From: Paraburkholderia tagetis
GTDB taxonomy: Bacteria; Pseudomonadota; Gammaproteobacteria; Burkholderiales; Burkholderiaceae
Direction of reading: 5' to 3'
DNA: 64,000 nucleotides
Assembly: GCF_022213065.1 (NCBI RefSeq)
Contig: NZ_JAKLJA010000002.1
Span: 1-64,000, forward strand
Numbering within the stretch: the stretch's first letter is position 1; each line of letters opens with the position of its first letter. Made by a program: the position numbers and the translations under genes. Positions 26,912-36,943 of this stretch are shown here, in pieces. The notes beneath the pieces are model-generated. The model was given only the letters and a program-made list of their open reading frames with translations, did not search any database and was not told the DNA's origin.

Positions 26912-28930
26912 ATGAGACGCCTAGCCTCTTGGTACAGCCGGTGGGAGGACGTGGCCGCGAGCCTGTACCCTGTCGTCGATCTGCTGATCCGGCTGTGGCT
27001 GGGCGAGAAATTTTTCGTCTCCGGCCTGCTCAAGGCCGCCAATTGGGACAATGCACTCTATTTGGCCGCCAATGTCTATCCCGTTTCGTGGATGGCGCCG
27101 GAGACGGCGGCTGTCGTGGGCATCATCATCGAACTCCTCGGGCCGGTTCTCCTCTTCCTCGGCTTGGGGACGAGACTGGCTGCGATCCCGCTGCTGATCC
27201 TCTCGCTGGTAATTCAGTTCGCCTACGTCGCCCTGCCGGAAAACCTGTACTGGGCGGCGTTGTTCGGCTGGTATCTGGTTATCGGCGCCGGCCCGATCTC
27301 GCTCGACCAGCTGTTAAGTCGCGGCGTCCAGGACAGCGCGCTCCCAGCGGCGCGAATGACCGGTCGCGTGTTCGCTCTGGTTACGCAAAAGCTTGGACCG
27401 GTCTTCCTGGTCCTACTCCGCTTTGGGGTCGTGCTGCTGGTCCTGCGACAAGCTCCCCTCATCGCGCCCTTCGGCCTTGCCTTCGCGCTGGGCGGTTTCA
27501 CCCGTCTTGCTGCGCTTCCTCTGCTTCTTGCCGTCTTGGTTGGACCGATGAAGGATTCCGGACCGCTTTACCTCGCTGCGCTGCTGTTATTGGCCGCGAG
27601 CTGGGGGCCGGGCCCGCTGGCCCTCGACCGGCTGATCCTTCGTATCGCACGCGCCAAGGACACCAAGGACAATGAGTCTGCCGATCTCCCACATGTTGTT
27701 ATCGTCGGTGCCGGGTTCGGCGGGGTCGCGGCCGCACGAGGCCTGCGCGGTGCCGCCTGTCGCGTCACCCTGATCGACCGCCACAACTACCATCTGTTCC
27801 AGCCGCTGCTCTACCAGGTCGCCACGGCCGGGCTGTCGCCCGCTGATATCGCCACTCCGATTCGCAGCCTGTTCCGCGATCAGCCCAACGTGCGAGTGTT
27901 GTTCGGTGAGGTCGGCGGGATCAATCACGAAAAGCGCACGGTCTCCATGGGATCGTCGGCGATTCCCTACGACTACCTCGTGCTCGCCACCGGCGCCCGC
28001 TACAGTTATTTCGGCCGTGACGAATGGGCAGAGTTCGCCCCCGTGCTGAAGCGAATCGAGGATGCGACGGCAATCAGGCGGCGCCTACTGCTGGCCTTCG
28101 AGCTCGCTGAGAACAGCGCAGATGCAGAAGAACGGGCCGCCCTCCTTACCATTGTCATCGTTGGAGGTGGGCCCACAGGAGTGGAATTGGCGGGCGCCAT
28201 CGCTGAGCTGACGGGCCAGGGCATGGTCCAGGAATTTCGTACTATCGACCCGGCGTCGGCACGAATCCTACTGGTCGAGGCGGCACCCCGCATCCTCGCC
28301 CAGTTCCCAGAATCCCTGTCCGCGACCGCCAGCCGGTCACTTGCCGCCCTCGGCGTCGAAGTGGTGCCGGGAACCCGGGTGGAGCACGTCGAGGCGCGCG
28401 GTGTGACTATTGCCGGCCAGTTCATTCCGGCGCGGACCGTCTTGTGGGCGGCTGGTGTTGTCGCGTCTCCGGCAGCAGCCTGGCTGAGCGCCGAGGCTGA
28501 CCGCGCTGGGCGCGTCAAGGTGGGCCCTGACCTCTCAATTCCCGGTCATCCCGACATCTTCGCCCTCGGCGATACCGCAGCCTCGGAAGGATGGGCCGGC
28601 AAGCCGGTACCCGGACTGGCACCCGCCGCCAAGCAGGGCGGCGCTTATGTCGCCAGGCTGATCCGTGCACGAATCAACGGGGCTACGCCGCCTGGCGCGT
28701 TCCGCTACCGCCATCTCGGCAGCTTGGCCACCATCGGGCGCAAGGCCGCCGTGGCCGATTTCGGCCGGATCCACCTCAAGGGCGCGGTTGCCTGGTGGCT
28801 GTGGGGCGCAGTGCATATTGCGTTTCTCGCCGGTGTCCGTAACCGCACCGCCGTCGCGCTCGATTGGTTCTGGGCCTATCTGACCTCCCGCCGCGGCACG
28901 CGTCTGATCACTGACTCATCCCCTGATTAG
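26912..28930 (+). CDS. DoxX-type membrane domain fused to NDH-2-like flavoprotein
   Basis: 672 residues. Residues ~1-250 hold DoxX-like membrane helices in what look like two tandem halves (LWLGEKFFVSGLLKAANW; FGVVLLVLRQAPLIAPFG). Residues ~262-670 are a type II NADH dehydrogenase-like flavoprotein: FAD motif VVIVGAGFGGVAAARGL, HLFQPLLYQVATAGLSP, NADH motif VIVGGGPTGVELAG, and ALGDTA near the end. It probably passes electrons from NADH to quinone or to a membrane partner. Fusion of the two modules is unusual, since DoxX and NDH-2 are normally separate genes. It stands alone with no visible operon. Confidence 0.88.
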   Translation: MRRLASWYSRWEDVAASLYPVVDLLIRLWLGEKFFVSGLLKAANWDNALYLAANVYPVSWMAPETAAVVGIIIELLGPVLLFLGLGTRLAAIPLLILSLVIQFAYVALPENLYWAALFGWYLVIGAGPISLDQLLSRGVQDSALPAARMTGRVFALVTQKLGPVFLVLLRFGVVLLVLRQAPLIAPFGLAFALGGFTRLAALPLLLAVLVGPMKDSGPLYLAALLLLAASWGPGPLALDRLILRIARAKDTKDNESADLPHVVIVGAGFGGVAAARGLRGAACRVTLIDRHNYHLFQPLLYQVATAGLSPADIATPIRSLFRDQPNVRVLFGEVGGINHEKRTVSMGSSAIPYDYLVLATGARYSYFGRDEWAEFAPVLKRIEDATAIRRRLLLAFELAENSADAEERAALLTIVIVGGGPTGVELAGAIAELTGQGMVQEFRTIDPASARILLVEAAPRILAQFPESLSATASRSLAALGVEVVPGTRVEHVEARGVTIAGQFIPARTVLWAAGVVASPAAAWLSAEADRAGRVKVGPDLSIPGHPDIFALGDTAASEGWAGKPVPGLAPAAKQGGAYVARLIRARINGATPPGAFRYRHLGSLATIGRKAAVADFGRIHLKGAVAWWLWGAVHIAFLAGVRNRTAVALDWFWAYLTSRRGTRLITDSSPD

Positions 28931-29028
28931 GTGATTTTGCAAGAAATCCACAAATGACCAAAGCCATCGAACACATTGACATCACGGCAAATTCCGACAA
29001 AAGTTTACCGAAAACTCAGCATGGTGAA

Positions 29029-29685
29029 TTACGCCGTTGATTCGGAGGAGGACCCTGACCGCGACGATATCGCGTCCACGCCGCGATTCACGATGGAGGC
29101 CGCTGTCGCGCGGACGTGACGGGGTTGAGCACGTATCGCATTCAGCTTCGCATATCCGACCAGGAGTGCCTGCAAAAGAAACGCATCCAGTTCGGAATCC
29201 CCGTGCGGTGGCAGCCCGCCACCACCAGCGCCACCACGAGATCGCAGAACAAGGTCAGCCAGCGCCTCGTGCAATTCCCGAAAAAGCTCACCCACGAGCC
29301 GCACAGTCAACGGTTCATCGAGAAAGATTTCGTAGTGAGTGATCCATGCGCGGATGTGCTCACCCTTGCCCTTTCTCCTGCTTCCGTCCGACAACATCAA
29401 CCGGCAAAAGCGCGTGACGTTGCGCAATGCCATGTCGCGACTTCGGCATTGAGTCAATTCGATCAACTCCCCTCGCATTCGGGCGCGCAGTCTGACGAAT
29501 ATCTCGAGAAGCAGATCGCCTTTTCCGCTGAAGTGCCAATACAACGCGCCGCGTGTTACGCCAGCCGATTCCGCGATCTCCTCGAGGGAAACTGGCCGAA
29601 CGCCTCGTTCGACAAAAAGGCGCTCACCCGCGTCAACAATGGATTCGCGCGTGAGCAATGCCTTTTCCTTCGTCTTGCGAGCCAT
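29029..29685 (-). CDS. TetR-family regulator of an RND pump type
   Basis: 218 residues. N-terminal helix-turn-helix: ESIVDAGERLFVERGV then VTRGALYWHFSGKGDLL, very like AmrR/TtgR/AcrR repressors that control RND efflux operons and bind hydrophobic drugs through the C-terminal pocket. Its start lies 2 nt after the stop of an OprM-type gene on the same strand; the pump genes themselves are absent, so it may be an orphan left from a deleted efflux operon. Confidence 0.85.
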   Translation of the reverse strand: MARKTKEKALLTRESIVDAGERLFVERGVRPVSLEEIAESAGVTRGALYWHFSGKGDLLLEIFVRLRARMRGELIELTQCRSRDMALRNVTRFCRLMLSDGSRRKGKGEHIRAWITHYEIFLDEPLTVRLVGELFRELHEALADLVLRSRGGAGGGGLPPHGDSELDAFLLQALLVGYAKLNAIRAQPRHVRATAASIVNRGVDAISSRSGSSSESTA

Positions 29686-29687
29686 CG

Positions 29688-30794
29688 TCAGCTTGCTTGG
29701 ATGCCAGGCTTTCTGACGGACATGTCAGCCCGCCTCGACGCAGGTGCATCGGACGAGTTCCCGTTGTCGGTCCGTTGATCGGCGGGGCGCGATGTCTTGC
29801 CGGCCCGCTCGATCCAACTACCACCCAGCGCGCGATACAGGTCAACGAGATTGGTCCAGCGCGCGAGGCGCGCACTGATCAGCGACTGCTGCTCCGAGTA
29901 CAGGTCAGTCTGCGCAGTCAGCACCGACAGGTAGCTGTCGGCGCCGTTCCTGTAGCGCGGGTCCGACAGATCGTAACGGCGCTGCTGCGCATGCTCGTTG
30001 CGCTCGAGCGCGGCGACCTGCTGGTCGTACGTGCCACGCGCGGCCAGCCCGTTCGACACTTCGCGGAACGCCGACTGGATCGCCTTCTCGTAGTTTGCAA
30101 TCTGGATCTTCTTCTGTACGTTCGCAAGGTTCAGGTTCGCGAGGTTCTGTCCACCCTCGAAGATCGGCATCGTGATCTGCGGTACGAACGACCATGCCGC
30201 GGTGCCTGCCTTGAACAGCTCGCCGAGCGCCGGGCTCGAGGTACCGAACGCGCCCGTCAGCGAGATCTTCGGGAAGAACGCCGCGCGCGCCGCGCTGATG
30301 TTCGCGTTCGCGGCGAGCAGGTTCTGCTCCGCTTCCATGATGTCCGGACGGCGCGTCAGCAGATCCGACGGCAGCCCCGGGGGGATGTCCGTCAGGAAGT
30401 TCTGCGCGTCGAGCGGCATGCCGGGCGGCAGGTCGTCCGGCAGCGGCTCGACGATCAGCAGCACCAGCAAGCTCAGCGCCTGCGCATGCTGGTTCGCGAG
30501 CGCAGTCTCCACGACTGTCTGCGCCTGGCGCAGGTCGAGTTCCGAGCCCGTGCCGTTGTCGAACTGTAGCTTCGTCAGGTCGTACGACGCCTGCGCGGTC
30601 TTCAGCGTGTTTTCCGTAACCTTCAGCAGATCGTCAGTCGACAGCAGCGTCAGGTACTGGTCCGCCACCTGCGACACCAGCGCGATCTCCCGCGCCTGCC
30701 GAGCGTGCGCGGTCGTGAAGTACAGCGCGAGCGCCTGGTCCTTCAGGCTCTGCACGCGACCGAACAGGTCGAACTCCCACGACGCGGATAACAC
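29688..30794 (-). pseudogene. OprM-type outer-membrane efflux protein, N-terminus missing
   Basis: Reads in frame as the last ~368 residues of an RND outer-membrane factor (SASWEFDLFGRVQSLKDQA; SDLLTRRPDIMEAEQNLLAANANI; DLYRALGGSWIE). Intact members have about 480-500 residues with a lipoprotein signal and an N-terminal repeat; both are lost here, and upstream DNA is unrelated. A few residues also seem missing in the loop near LLVLLIVEPLPDDLPPG. Without a signal it could not reach the outer membrane. Confidence 0.75.
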
Positions 30795-31338
30795 GCTGTG
30801 GGGTGCACGAACTCGGTGTCGCTGATTCGTTTCGTCATACTCTCATCGCTGACTGGGTTGCGTTTGTCAGGCGCTCTCAAAATCGCACGCCGCAACGGGT
30901 CGTGCGCTTGAGCGCGTCGTTCGATCAAAGGCGAATAGGCTGCAGAGGACGATCGGCTGGCGCGACGTCAGCCAGTTTTCTCATCGAAAATATCGACTCG
31001 GTGTAGCTGTCGGCTCTGCACATCGAGTCCGGCTCAAGGGTGTCCTCCACCTTACTCCTCCCGCCGGATCACGGCAGGCACTCCAACAGTCTGTTAGATG
31101 CCGGAGACATGTTCCGTTTACAACAACTCACAACGTCAACCGAATTTCGGACCGGTATGCGCTTTGTAATCAGGTTGGCCACGCGCGTGACCGAAATTAC
31201 CTGCTTACACAGGTGGATAATTCAGGACGGTTGGGGTGTTCGCGCGGCTGACCGCGATACCTTGATGAGCTAGCACCTGAGCATCCTTGGGCGGCGCAGT
31301 TTTTATGCAATTTCCTCCCGACACAGTCTATTTGACAA
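30795..31338. other. No gene; one weak ECF-like site
   Basis: The truncated OprM gene breaks off at about 30795. No ORF is convincing. On the minus strand at 31093-31122 there is TGTAAA, 16 nt, CATCTAAC, one base from the ECF motif seen elsewhere; what it would drive is not clear. Confidence 0.4.
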
Positions 31339-32298
31339 TCAAGCTGCTTCGAGTTGCAGACACATATGCTTGCTGTTATTAACCGTGTTTTCGGACGTTG
31401 GTAAGCCCGGTGATTCTGCGAAATACGCAATCAGATGATCGATGAACGTTCGCACCTTCGCCGACAAGTGGGACCGGGCTGGGTAGGCCACCTTGATCTC
31501 GAACTGCGGCAATTTATAGTCGCTAAGCAGCGGAACCAATGTTCCTCGCAGGATGTCATTGTGGATCAGATAGCTTGGAAGAACCGCAATACCTGTGCCG
31601 AGCAACGCGAACTGACGAAGTACTGCAGTGTTGTTCGCGATCACCGCGTTCGGAGGACACACTTGCACTGTACCGGCGGCATTCGTGAACTCGAGATCGC
31701 CTCCGCGGAATTCGTCTGGCAGGCTCAAGCACTGATGTTTGTCCAGGTGACCGGGATGGGTCGGTTTACCGTGCCGCTCAATATAGGCAGGCGCGGCACA
31801 GACTGTCATACACCCTGTTGTCAAGCGACGAGCCACGGCGCTCGTTCCGCTCATCTGTCGCGTAATGACGATGGCGACGTCGATGCGTTCAGCGACAAGG
31901 TCCACCTGTCGATCGACAAGCGTCAAGTCGGGAACTACCTTCGGGTAACGCTGCGTATAGGTATGCAACGCGAGCGCGAGGTTTTGCAGTCCAAAGACGA
32001 CAGGTGCGGCGATTCGCAGAATGCCAACGGGCTCGCGATTTCGCGCCATGACCATTCGCTCGACATCGTCGAGCTCCATCAAAATCTGGCGGACGCGCTC
32101 CAAATAGACTTGACCGGATTCGGTTAACGATAGCCTGCGCGTGGTGCGGTTGAAAAGCCGGGTGCCGAGCTGTCCTTCGAGATCCGCGATGTGTCGTGTC
32201 GCCACTGCCCTGGAAATGTCCATCGCGTTCGCCGCCCCCGAGAAGCTGCCGAAATCGGCAACCTTGACGAACAGCTTGATCGACTGCAAATGATCCAT
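31339..32298 (-). CDS. LysR-family transcriptional regulator
   Basis: 319 residues starting MDHLQSIKLFVKVADFGSF; the ribosome site GGATGGAGG supports this start over the longer frame. N-terminal helix-turn-helix (AANAMDISRAVATRHIADLE) and a C-terminal type 2 periplasmic-binding-like effector domain (NTAVLRQFALLGTGIAVLP). Effector and targets cannot be inferred; it is convergent with the truncated OprM region and faces away from the OmpW gene. It sits behind an ECF-like promoter. Confidence 0.88.
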   Translation of the reverse strand: MDHLQSIKLFVKVADFGSFSGAANAMDISRAVATRHIADLEGQLGTRLFNRTTRRLSLTESGQVYLERVRQILMELDDVERMVMARNREPVGILRIAAPVVFGLQNLALALHTYTQRYPKVVPDLTLVDRQVDLVAERIDVAIVITRQMSGTSAVARRLTTGCMTVCAAPAYIERHGKPTHPGHLDKHQCLSLPDEFRGGDLEFTNAAGTVQVCPPNAVIANNTAVLRQFALLGTGIAVLPSYLIHNDILRGTLVPLLSDYKLPQFEIKVAYPARSHLSAKVRTFIDHLIAYFAESPGLPTSENTVNNSKHMCLQLEAA

Positions 32299-32352
32299 GA
32301 ACACCTCCATCCTTTGACCAGAGAAACCAGAGGACACCCTCCTCGTTTGTCT

Positions 32353-32382
32353 ATTAGACGAGCAACTCCGGATTCGTTTACC
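32353..32382 (-). promoter_or_regulatory. ECF-type promoter upstream of LysR gene
   Basis: Minus-strand GGTAAA, 16 nt, CGTCTAAT; a single mismatch from the TGTAAA consensus. About 50 nt before the LysR start codon. Confidence 0.55.
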
Positions 32383-32636
32383 AGCAATCACGTCCCGTTG
32401 CCGTTTGCATGAATTTCGAACGGCGGCGGGCAAGATCGGCGAACCCTCACTGTGTAAAGCGTGCCAAAGGCGGAGAAATGGGATCCCGGACGCGCCTGCA
32501 CTGGCCGTGTGACGAGGCATGAGAGCTCGGCAGAACTCATGCGCGCCTCATCTGAACGCTCGGATCGCCCGTATTTCGCCGCTACTCTCAGTTCCATTGC
32601 ACGATCCGTGATGAGCGGCTCGCGTCAATCCGGTTG

Positions 32637-33470
32637 TCAGAATCGGTACGACAGCGCGAGGTAGCTGATGATCGGGTCAGCTGTTAGCTCGGCTCTCGTC
32701 TGTGCCAGCACCGTGCCATCGGCAGCCCTGATCGTCGTGGTCGATGTGGTCTTGAGCGGAATATATGTGACCGACGCGACAAATCCCCAGTGGTCAGTGA
32801 TGTTGAAGGCAAGTCCCGCGTTGAAGACGGGTGCCCAAGACGATGACGTTTTCGCCGACACCTGTGTCAATCCCGGCTTGCCCGCGCCCGCAGCAAGGAC
32901 GGCGCCGAGATTATTCTGGGTTTGGGTCACGAAGTTCTGGCTCAGTTGTAAGTCGCTGAACCAGGCGTACGACACGCCGAGACCGAGGAACGGCCGAAGT
33001 TTTGCGTTCGCCTGCGCGAAGTAATACTGGAGGATCAGGGCTGGAGTCCATCCGCGCACGCTTTTTTCGACCGGATTGATCGACGCGAGTCCGATATTCT
33101 GCGAGCCGAGTGCGCCGGCCGGGCCGGGTGGTTTGACCGTGCCACGTCCCGACACATGAAACAGAGGAGGCACCCCCGCCAACGTTGTTACTGCGATATG
33201 GTCGGTAAGGAAATGGCTGACTGTAAGGCCCACGGTCTCAGCACCGCTCGTGTGCAGCCCGGTGCCTGGCGACGTGAACGACGCAGGTGCGCGCAATGGC
33301 GTGTTGATCGGTGTGGGCGCGACGTCGGTCGTAAAAGGCGAACTGCTTTGTTGCGGCATGATGTGGAGTCAACCGAGCGTGACCACTGTGCTGCCGGCAC
33401 TCTGCGCGCGCACCACGAGCGGTGCCAGCGCGGCGGCGCCGGCCGCCGCGCAGAGAACAATCTTCTTCAT
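32637..33470 (-). pseudogene. OmpW-family outer-membrane protein with in-frame TGA
   Basis: Codons from MKKIVLCAAAGAAALAPL (signal peptide) to TVVTLG are followed by TGA at 33369-33371 and then by LHIMPQQSSSPF in the same frame, with the rest of an OmpW barrel to LALSYRF. Family members have an aromatic residue, typically Trp, at this point, so TGG to TGA is the simplest change. The first Met after the stop lacks a signal peptide. Either a nonsense mutation, a sequencing error or readthrough. Upstream lies the lipoprotein gene, 20 nt away on the same strand. Confidence 0.7.
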
Positions 33471-33489
33471 GACGGCCTCCCGTGCGCGC

Positions 33490-34743
33490 TTACTGGACGA
33501 ACGCGCCGATCGTGAAATACGGCGACGACGCATTGGCCATGTCGAGGAAGCCGAACACACCACCCGTGAAGATGAACTTGCCGGTCGGGGCCGAGCTGCT
33601 CGCGCCCGTGTGGATCGTCGTGACCGTGCCCGGCACCCGCTGCGTGTAGTCAAGGTCGAGCGCGGTCGCGAGCGAGGCCTGCGACGGCTGGAACGGATCG
33701 AGCAGCGTCGCCTGCTTGTCGATCAGCGCGGTGGTCCGATAGTTGAACGCGCTGTCGACGCCGATGTACTCGCCATTCTGCGAGTCGAGTGCAATCGCCG
33801 TCTGCGGCGCGAGGATCGAGATGCTCGATTCGTCGTCCGCGGTCAGCCCCGGCACGCCGTTGCTGTCAGGCGTCGGATTCGGGTTCGCGACGCCCGTGCG
33901 CACGAGGATCGGCACGAGCTGGTCGCGCAGCTTGCCGACGATCATGAAGCCCTTGCCCTGCGGCGTCGCCGACAGCGTCGGCTTCAGCTGGCTCGCGTAG
34001 TTGTTCGACTGGAACGCGCCGCTGCCGTCGGCCGACTGCACGAAGTTCGTGCCTTGCTGCACGCATGCGCCACCGGCGAACTGGCCGGTCCAGTCGCACT
34101 TGGTCCACGTGCCGTCCGCGTTGATCGTCACCTTCGCATCAATCGACGCCGGCGCGAAGTTCTGCGACGGCACTTCGCCGAAGCCGACATGGCTGTACGT
34201 GCCCGCGACCTTTGTGATGTCGGTTTCGATCGACGAGAAGCCGATGAACGGGTAGTACGGGAATTTCGTGTCGGGCACGGCTGCCTGGCCGAGCACGCCG
34301 TTGAACTGGATCTCCTTGCCGGGAATCGTGCCGCCTGCGACGCCGAAGCCGACGAAGATACGCGCCGGACGGCTCGGATCGAGACTCGCGCCATTGAGGC
34401 GGTACGTGCAAATGTTCTGCTTCGTCGTCGGCAGCGTTGTTTCCTGCGTGAGCGTGCCGCTGTCAATGGTGCCGGCGCGAGTCGGCGTGACGGTGCTAGT
34501 CGTGCGCGGCACCGGCGATTCGACATAGGTGAGTTGCCAAGTCATCTTGGTGGTGTCGAGCTGCAGCTTGACGAGTTCGCCGCTTCCCGTGCCCCCCGTG
34601 TAGACGGTGTTGTAGTCCGACGATGGCGGACAAAGGCTCGATTCGGTGAATGCCGACGGATTTGATCCGTCACCACCACCGCCTCCACAGGCAGAAAGAA
34701 GAGGCACCGACAGCGCGAGCGCCAAAATGAGATTCGCCTTCAT
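33490..34743 (-). CDS. Predicted lipoprotein of unknown function
   Basis: 417 residues starting MKANLILALALSVPLLSAC after a strong GAGGAG site; the lipobox is LSAC, followed by a Gly run. No conserved domain was recognised. The mature part is beta-rich with many Thr, Ser and Gly, and has scattered Cys. It forms an operon with the disrupted OmpW gene. Large lipoproteins next to OmpW barrels are seen in Burkholderia, but no function is established that I can state. Confidence 0.75.
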   Translation of the reverse strand: MKANLILALALSVPLLSACGGGGGDGSNPSAFTESSLCPPSSDYNTVYTGGTGSGELVKLQLDTTKMTWQLTYVESPVPRTTSTVTPTRAGTIDSGTLTQETTLPTTKQNICTYRLNGASLDPSRPARIFVGFGVAGGTIPGKEIQFNGVLGQAAVPDTKFPYYPFIGFSSIETDITKVAGTYSHVGFGEVPSQNFAPASIDAKVTINADGTWTKCDWTGQFAGGACVQQGTNFVQSADGSGAFQSNNYASQLKPTLSATPQGKGFMIVGKLRDQLVPILVRTGVANPNPTPDSNGVPGLTADDESSISILAPQTAIALDSQNGEYIGVDSAFNYRTTALIDKQATLLDPFQPSQASLATALDLDYTQRVPGTVTTIHTGASSSAPTGKFIFTGGVFGFLDMANASSPYFTIGAFVQ

Positions 34744-35459
34744 GATTCTCCTCCTCAATTGTCTTATCTGCGTTCCGGCGAGCTGCCGTCGTCCCACGAT
34801 CGGCGATAGAAAAAGGTCCTATGGGTTGGCTGTCGTTATTCCATTCGAAATGGCGCATGACGTGCCTTTGTCTCCGTCCGATTCAATTTCGCGGGTTAAT
34901 TTCGCTGCGACGTATTTATCTGTCAATCGACGAATTCATCTAAACAGGTAACATTGATGCCAACATATGCAAATAAAGATTTTAAAAATCGATTGACCAA
35001 TCCGATTCAAACGAAACTGGCGAGTCAAATAAAATTTGATGTGCCATCTTCGTTTGAATTGATCGCTATCACGTTGATGCTGGCGTGGGAGGCAGGACCG
35101 TCGACTATCGTGAGATTCGCAGCGGGTTCCTGATCGATGCACAGCATCGTTGACTCATTTCGCTCTCGATGGGTCGCAAGACACATAGGGTTGTCAACAA
35201 TTCGCCCTTTCTTCATTGCCCGCCAATGTGGCAACGTTGTGCCGATCAGATCGCATGTTTTTCTGTCAGACGATTGGTACGGCGTGTGCGGAATCGGTAC
35301 ATCGCGAAGGGCTACTCCGAACGTTGGTCACACTTGATATTGGGCTTCAGCAGATCGTCTATCACCTTCGCGATGTCTCCCATCGGAGTCGGCCTAAAAT
35401 ACGCCGCCCGCCGCGCAAGCAAACCGAAAACCGCCCCTCAACGCGATGCCACAGAAAGA
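34744..35459. other. No supported gene
   Basis: AT-rich at 34860-35060. Frames are short and unlike any family. The segment ends with the ECF-type promoter of the first Cys-rich peptide gene. Confidence 0.4.
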
Positions 35460-35489
35460 TGTAAAAAGTGCGGCCCGTCGGCGACTAAT
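35460..35489 (+). promoter_or_regulatory. ECF-type promoter of Cys-rich peptide 1
   Basis: TGTAAA, 16 nt, CGACTAAT followed by GG. The same -10 variant and the same downstream bases occur before the paralogous peptide at 45236. Confidence 0.75.
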
Positions 35490-35535
35490 GGTCGAGGGAT
35501 CGTTTGATGAACCTAACCACTCTTAGGAGGATTCA

Positions 35536-35730
35536 ATGACGAAGTCGACGACAATCGACTTCTCGATTGCTAGGCTGACCGCTGCCGCAATCGCATTTCC
35601 TGCGGCCACCGCGATGACGGAAACTGAGTTGGCACTGGTCAAGTACGGCACCACTGCGGGCGCCAAGTGCGGGGCCCGATGCTGTGCCAAATGCGCGGAA
35701 AAATGTGGTGCGAAGTGTGCAGTTCAATAA
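35536..35730 (+). CDS. Cys-rich exported peptide 1
   Basis: 64 residues starting MTKSTTIDFSIARLTAAAIAF after an AGGAGG-like site. The first ~26 residues look like a signal peptide. The tail AGAKCGARCCAKCAEKCGAKC has Cys every fourth residue plus one extra. It is a shorter paralog of the peptide at 45236, with the same promoter type. Small Cys-rich exported peptides of this kind are substrates of MNIO enzymes in known bufferin and HvfA systems; modification here is only suspected. Confidence 0.6.
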   Translation: MTKSTTIDFSIARLTAAAIAFPAATAMTETELALVKYGTTAGAKCGARCCAKCAEKCGAKCAVQ

Positions 35731-36286
35731 CCCGCGCGTCCAACCGTGGTGGCGTTCTTTCACAATGCTGCTGTGTTGCACGCCGGCCCGACCTCCTCCG
35801 TGAACGAATGTCGAATATCCATCCGAGACAATCGGCAGCGGGTAATCGCGATACTGGTCGGCTGCAACGACGCGCCCGCCGATTCAAACATGAAGCTTCT
35901 CCGGTATGAGACAGCAAGGGGAAAGTTTGAATGCACGCAAAAATAACCGCCTGCGGACACGAATACAGTGTGCCCCCCTCATCGTGAAGTCCGTCGGTCG
36001 GTGTGGATTGCCCGTCGATATCGTCATGAAAAACTGATGGGCGCGAGCAAGCGTTTGCATTGAGGTATGCATATTGGTCCGCTTCCAGCAACGCATCCGC
36101 GATCATCGGCACGTTCTGTCGATCGCGGACGTGCGATGCTGTCAATGAACGCCGAACGCGCTGAGTTATCGACAGCCGCGAACCATTCGCGGGGCCCGCT
36201 AAGTGCCATCCCGTCGACGGTCATTACAGCTTTGAACACAGCCGCGACAGTCGATTCCCCGTACGTCGAACCTCGATATCGTCCTT
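35731..36286. other. No supported gene
   Basis: Open frames on both strands are short and give no recognisable product. The DNA may be a transcribed spacer between the Cys-rich peptide and the glycosyltransferase. Confidence 0.4.
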
Positions 36287-36943
36287 ATGTTGACCGCAAG
36301 TCATGTCGCTATCTTCTCCAGGCCGCCCATTCCCGGCGAGGTCAAGACCCAACTGATTCCGATGCTAGGTGCCGATGGCGCGGCAGCCCTATATCAACGC
36401 CTGCTGCGACGCACGCTATACACTGTATGCAACACCGGCTGTCCGCGCTCATTGTGGATCGCGGGCGATTCCTCTCATCCAATGCTGCGCGCCGTTAGCC
36501 GGGAGTTTGCCATCGCGCTGCGTAAGCAGCGCGGTGCCAATCTCAGTGCGCGGATGAAACATGCGATGCGCACGATGCTTGTCGAGACCGATGCAGTGGC
36601 AATTGTCGGCGCGGATTGTCCGATTCTCGACGCACACCACCTTGAGCAGATGTTCGCAGCGCTGCGCGATGGGGCCGAAGTCGCGGCAATACCAGCCGAA
36701 GACGGTGGCTATGTGGCTATCGGCGTGTCGAACGCTGAACGTGCGCGGCTCAATGCCGTGCTCGACGCGTTGTTTGACAACATGCCATGGGGCACCGCGC
36801 AAGTTATGGCTTGCACTCGCGAGCGATTGCGATGGATTTCGGCCGAATGCCATGAGCAGCCCGCCCTATGGGATGTCGATCGCGCCAAGGATCTTGAGCG
36901 TCTCGAATCCATCACCAATGAAGCCGATGAGAGAGGCCTATAA
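36287..36943 (+). CDS. TIGR04282-type glycosyltransferase (DUF2064), copy 1
   Basis: 218 residues, GT-A-like fold. It starts MLTASHVAIFSRPPIPGEVK, then LIPMLGADGAAALYQRLL, with the metal/nucleotide-binding motif VGADCPILDAHHLEQMF and PAEDGGYVAIGV. The family is found in arsenosugar gene clusters. It shares most of its sequence with the copy at 48103-48756, so one is a duplicate. No strong ribosome site precedes the start. Confidence 0.8.
   Translation: MLTASHVAIFSRPPIPGEVKTQLIPMLGADGAAALYQRLLRRTLYTVCNTGCPRSLWIAGDSSHPMLRAVSREFAIALRKQRGANLSARMKHAMRTMLVETDAVAIVGADCPILDAHHLEQMFAALRDGAEVAAIPAEDGGYVAIGVSNAERARLNAVLDALFDNMPWGTAQVMACTRERLRWISAECHEQPALWDVDRAKDLERLESITNEADERGL

Noticed and set aside
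33360..33380. Selenocysteine codon in OmpW
   Set aside because: No selenocysteine-insertion structure was identified, OmpW proteins do not use selenocysteine, and Trp to stop is a one-base change.
33250..34665. 471-codon plus-strand ORF
   Set aside because: Antisense shadow of the lipoprotein gene; Arg-rich with no domain.
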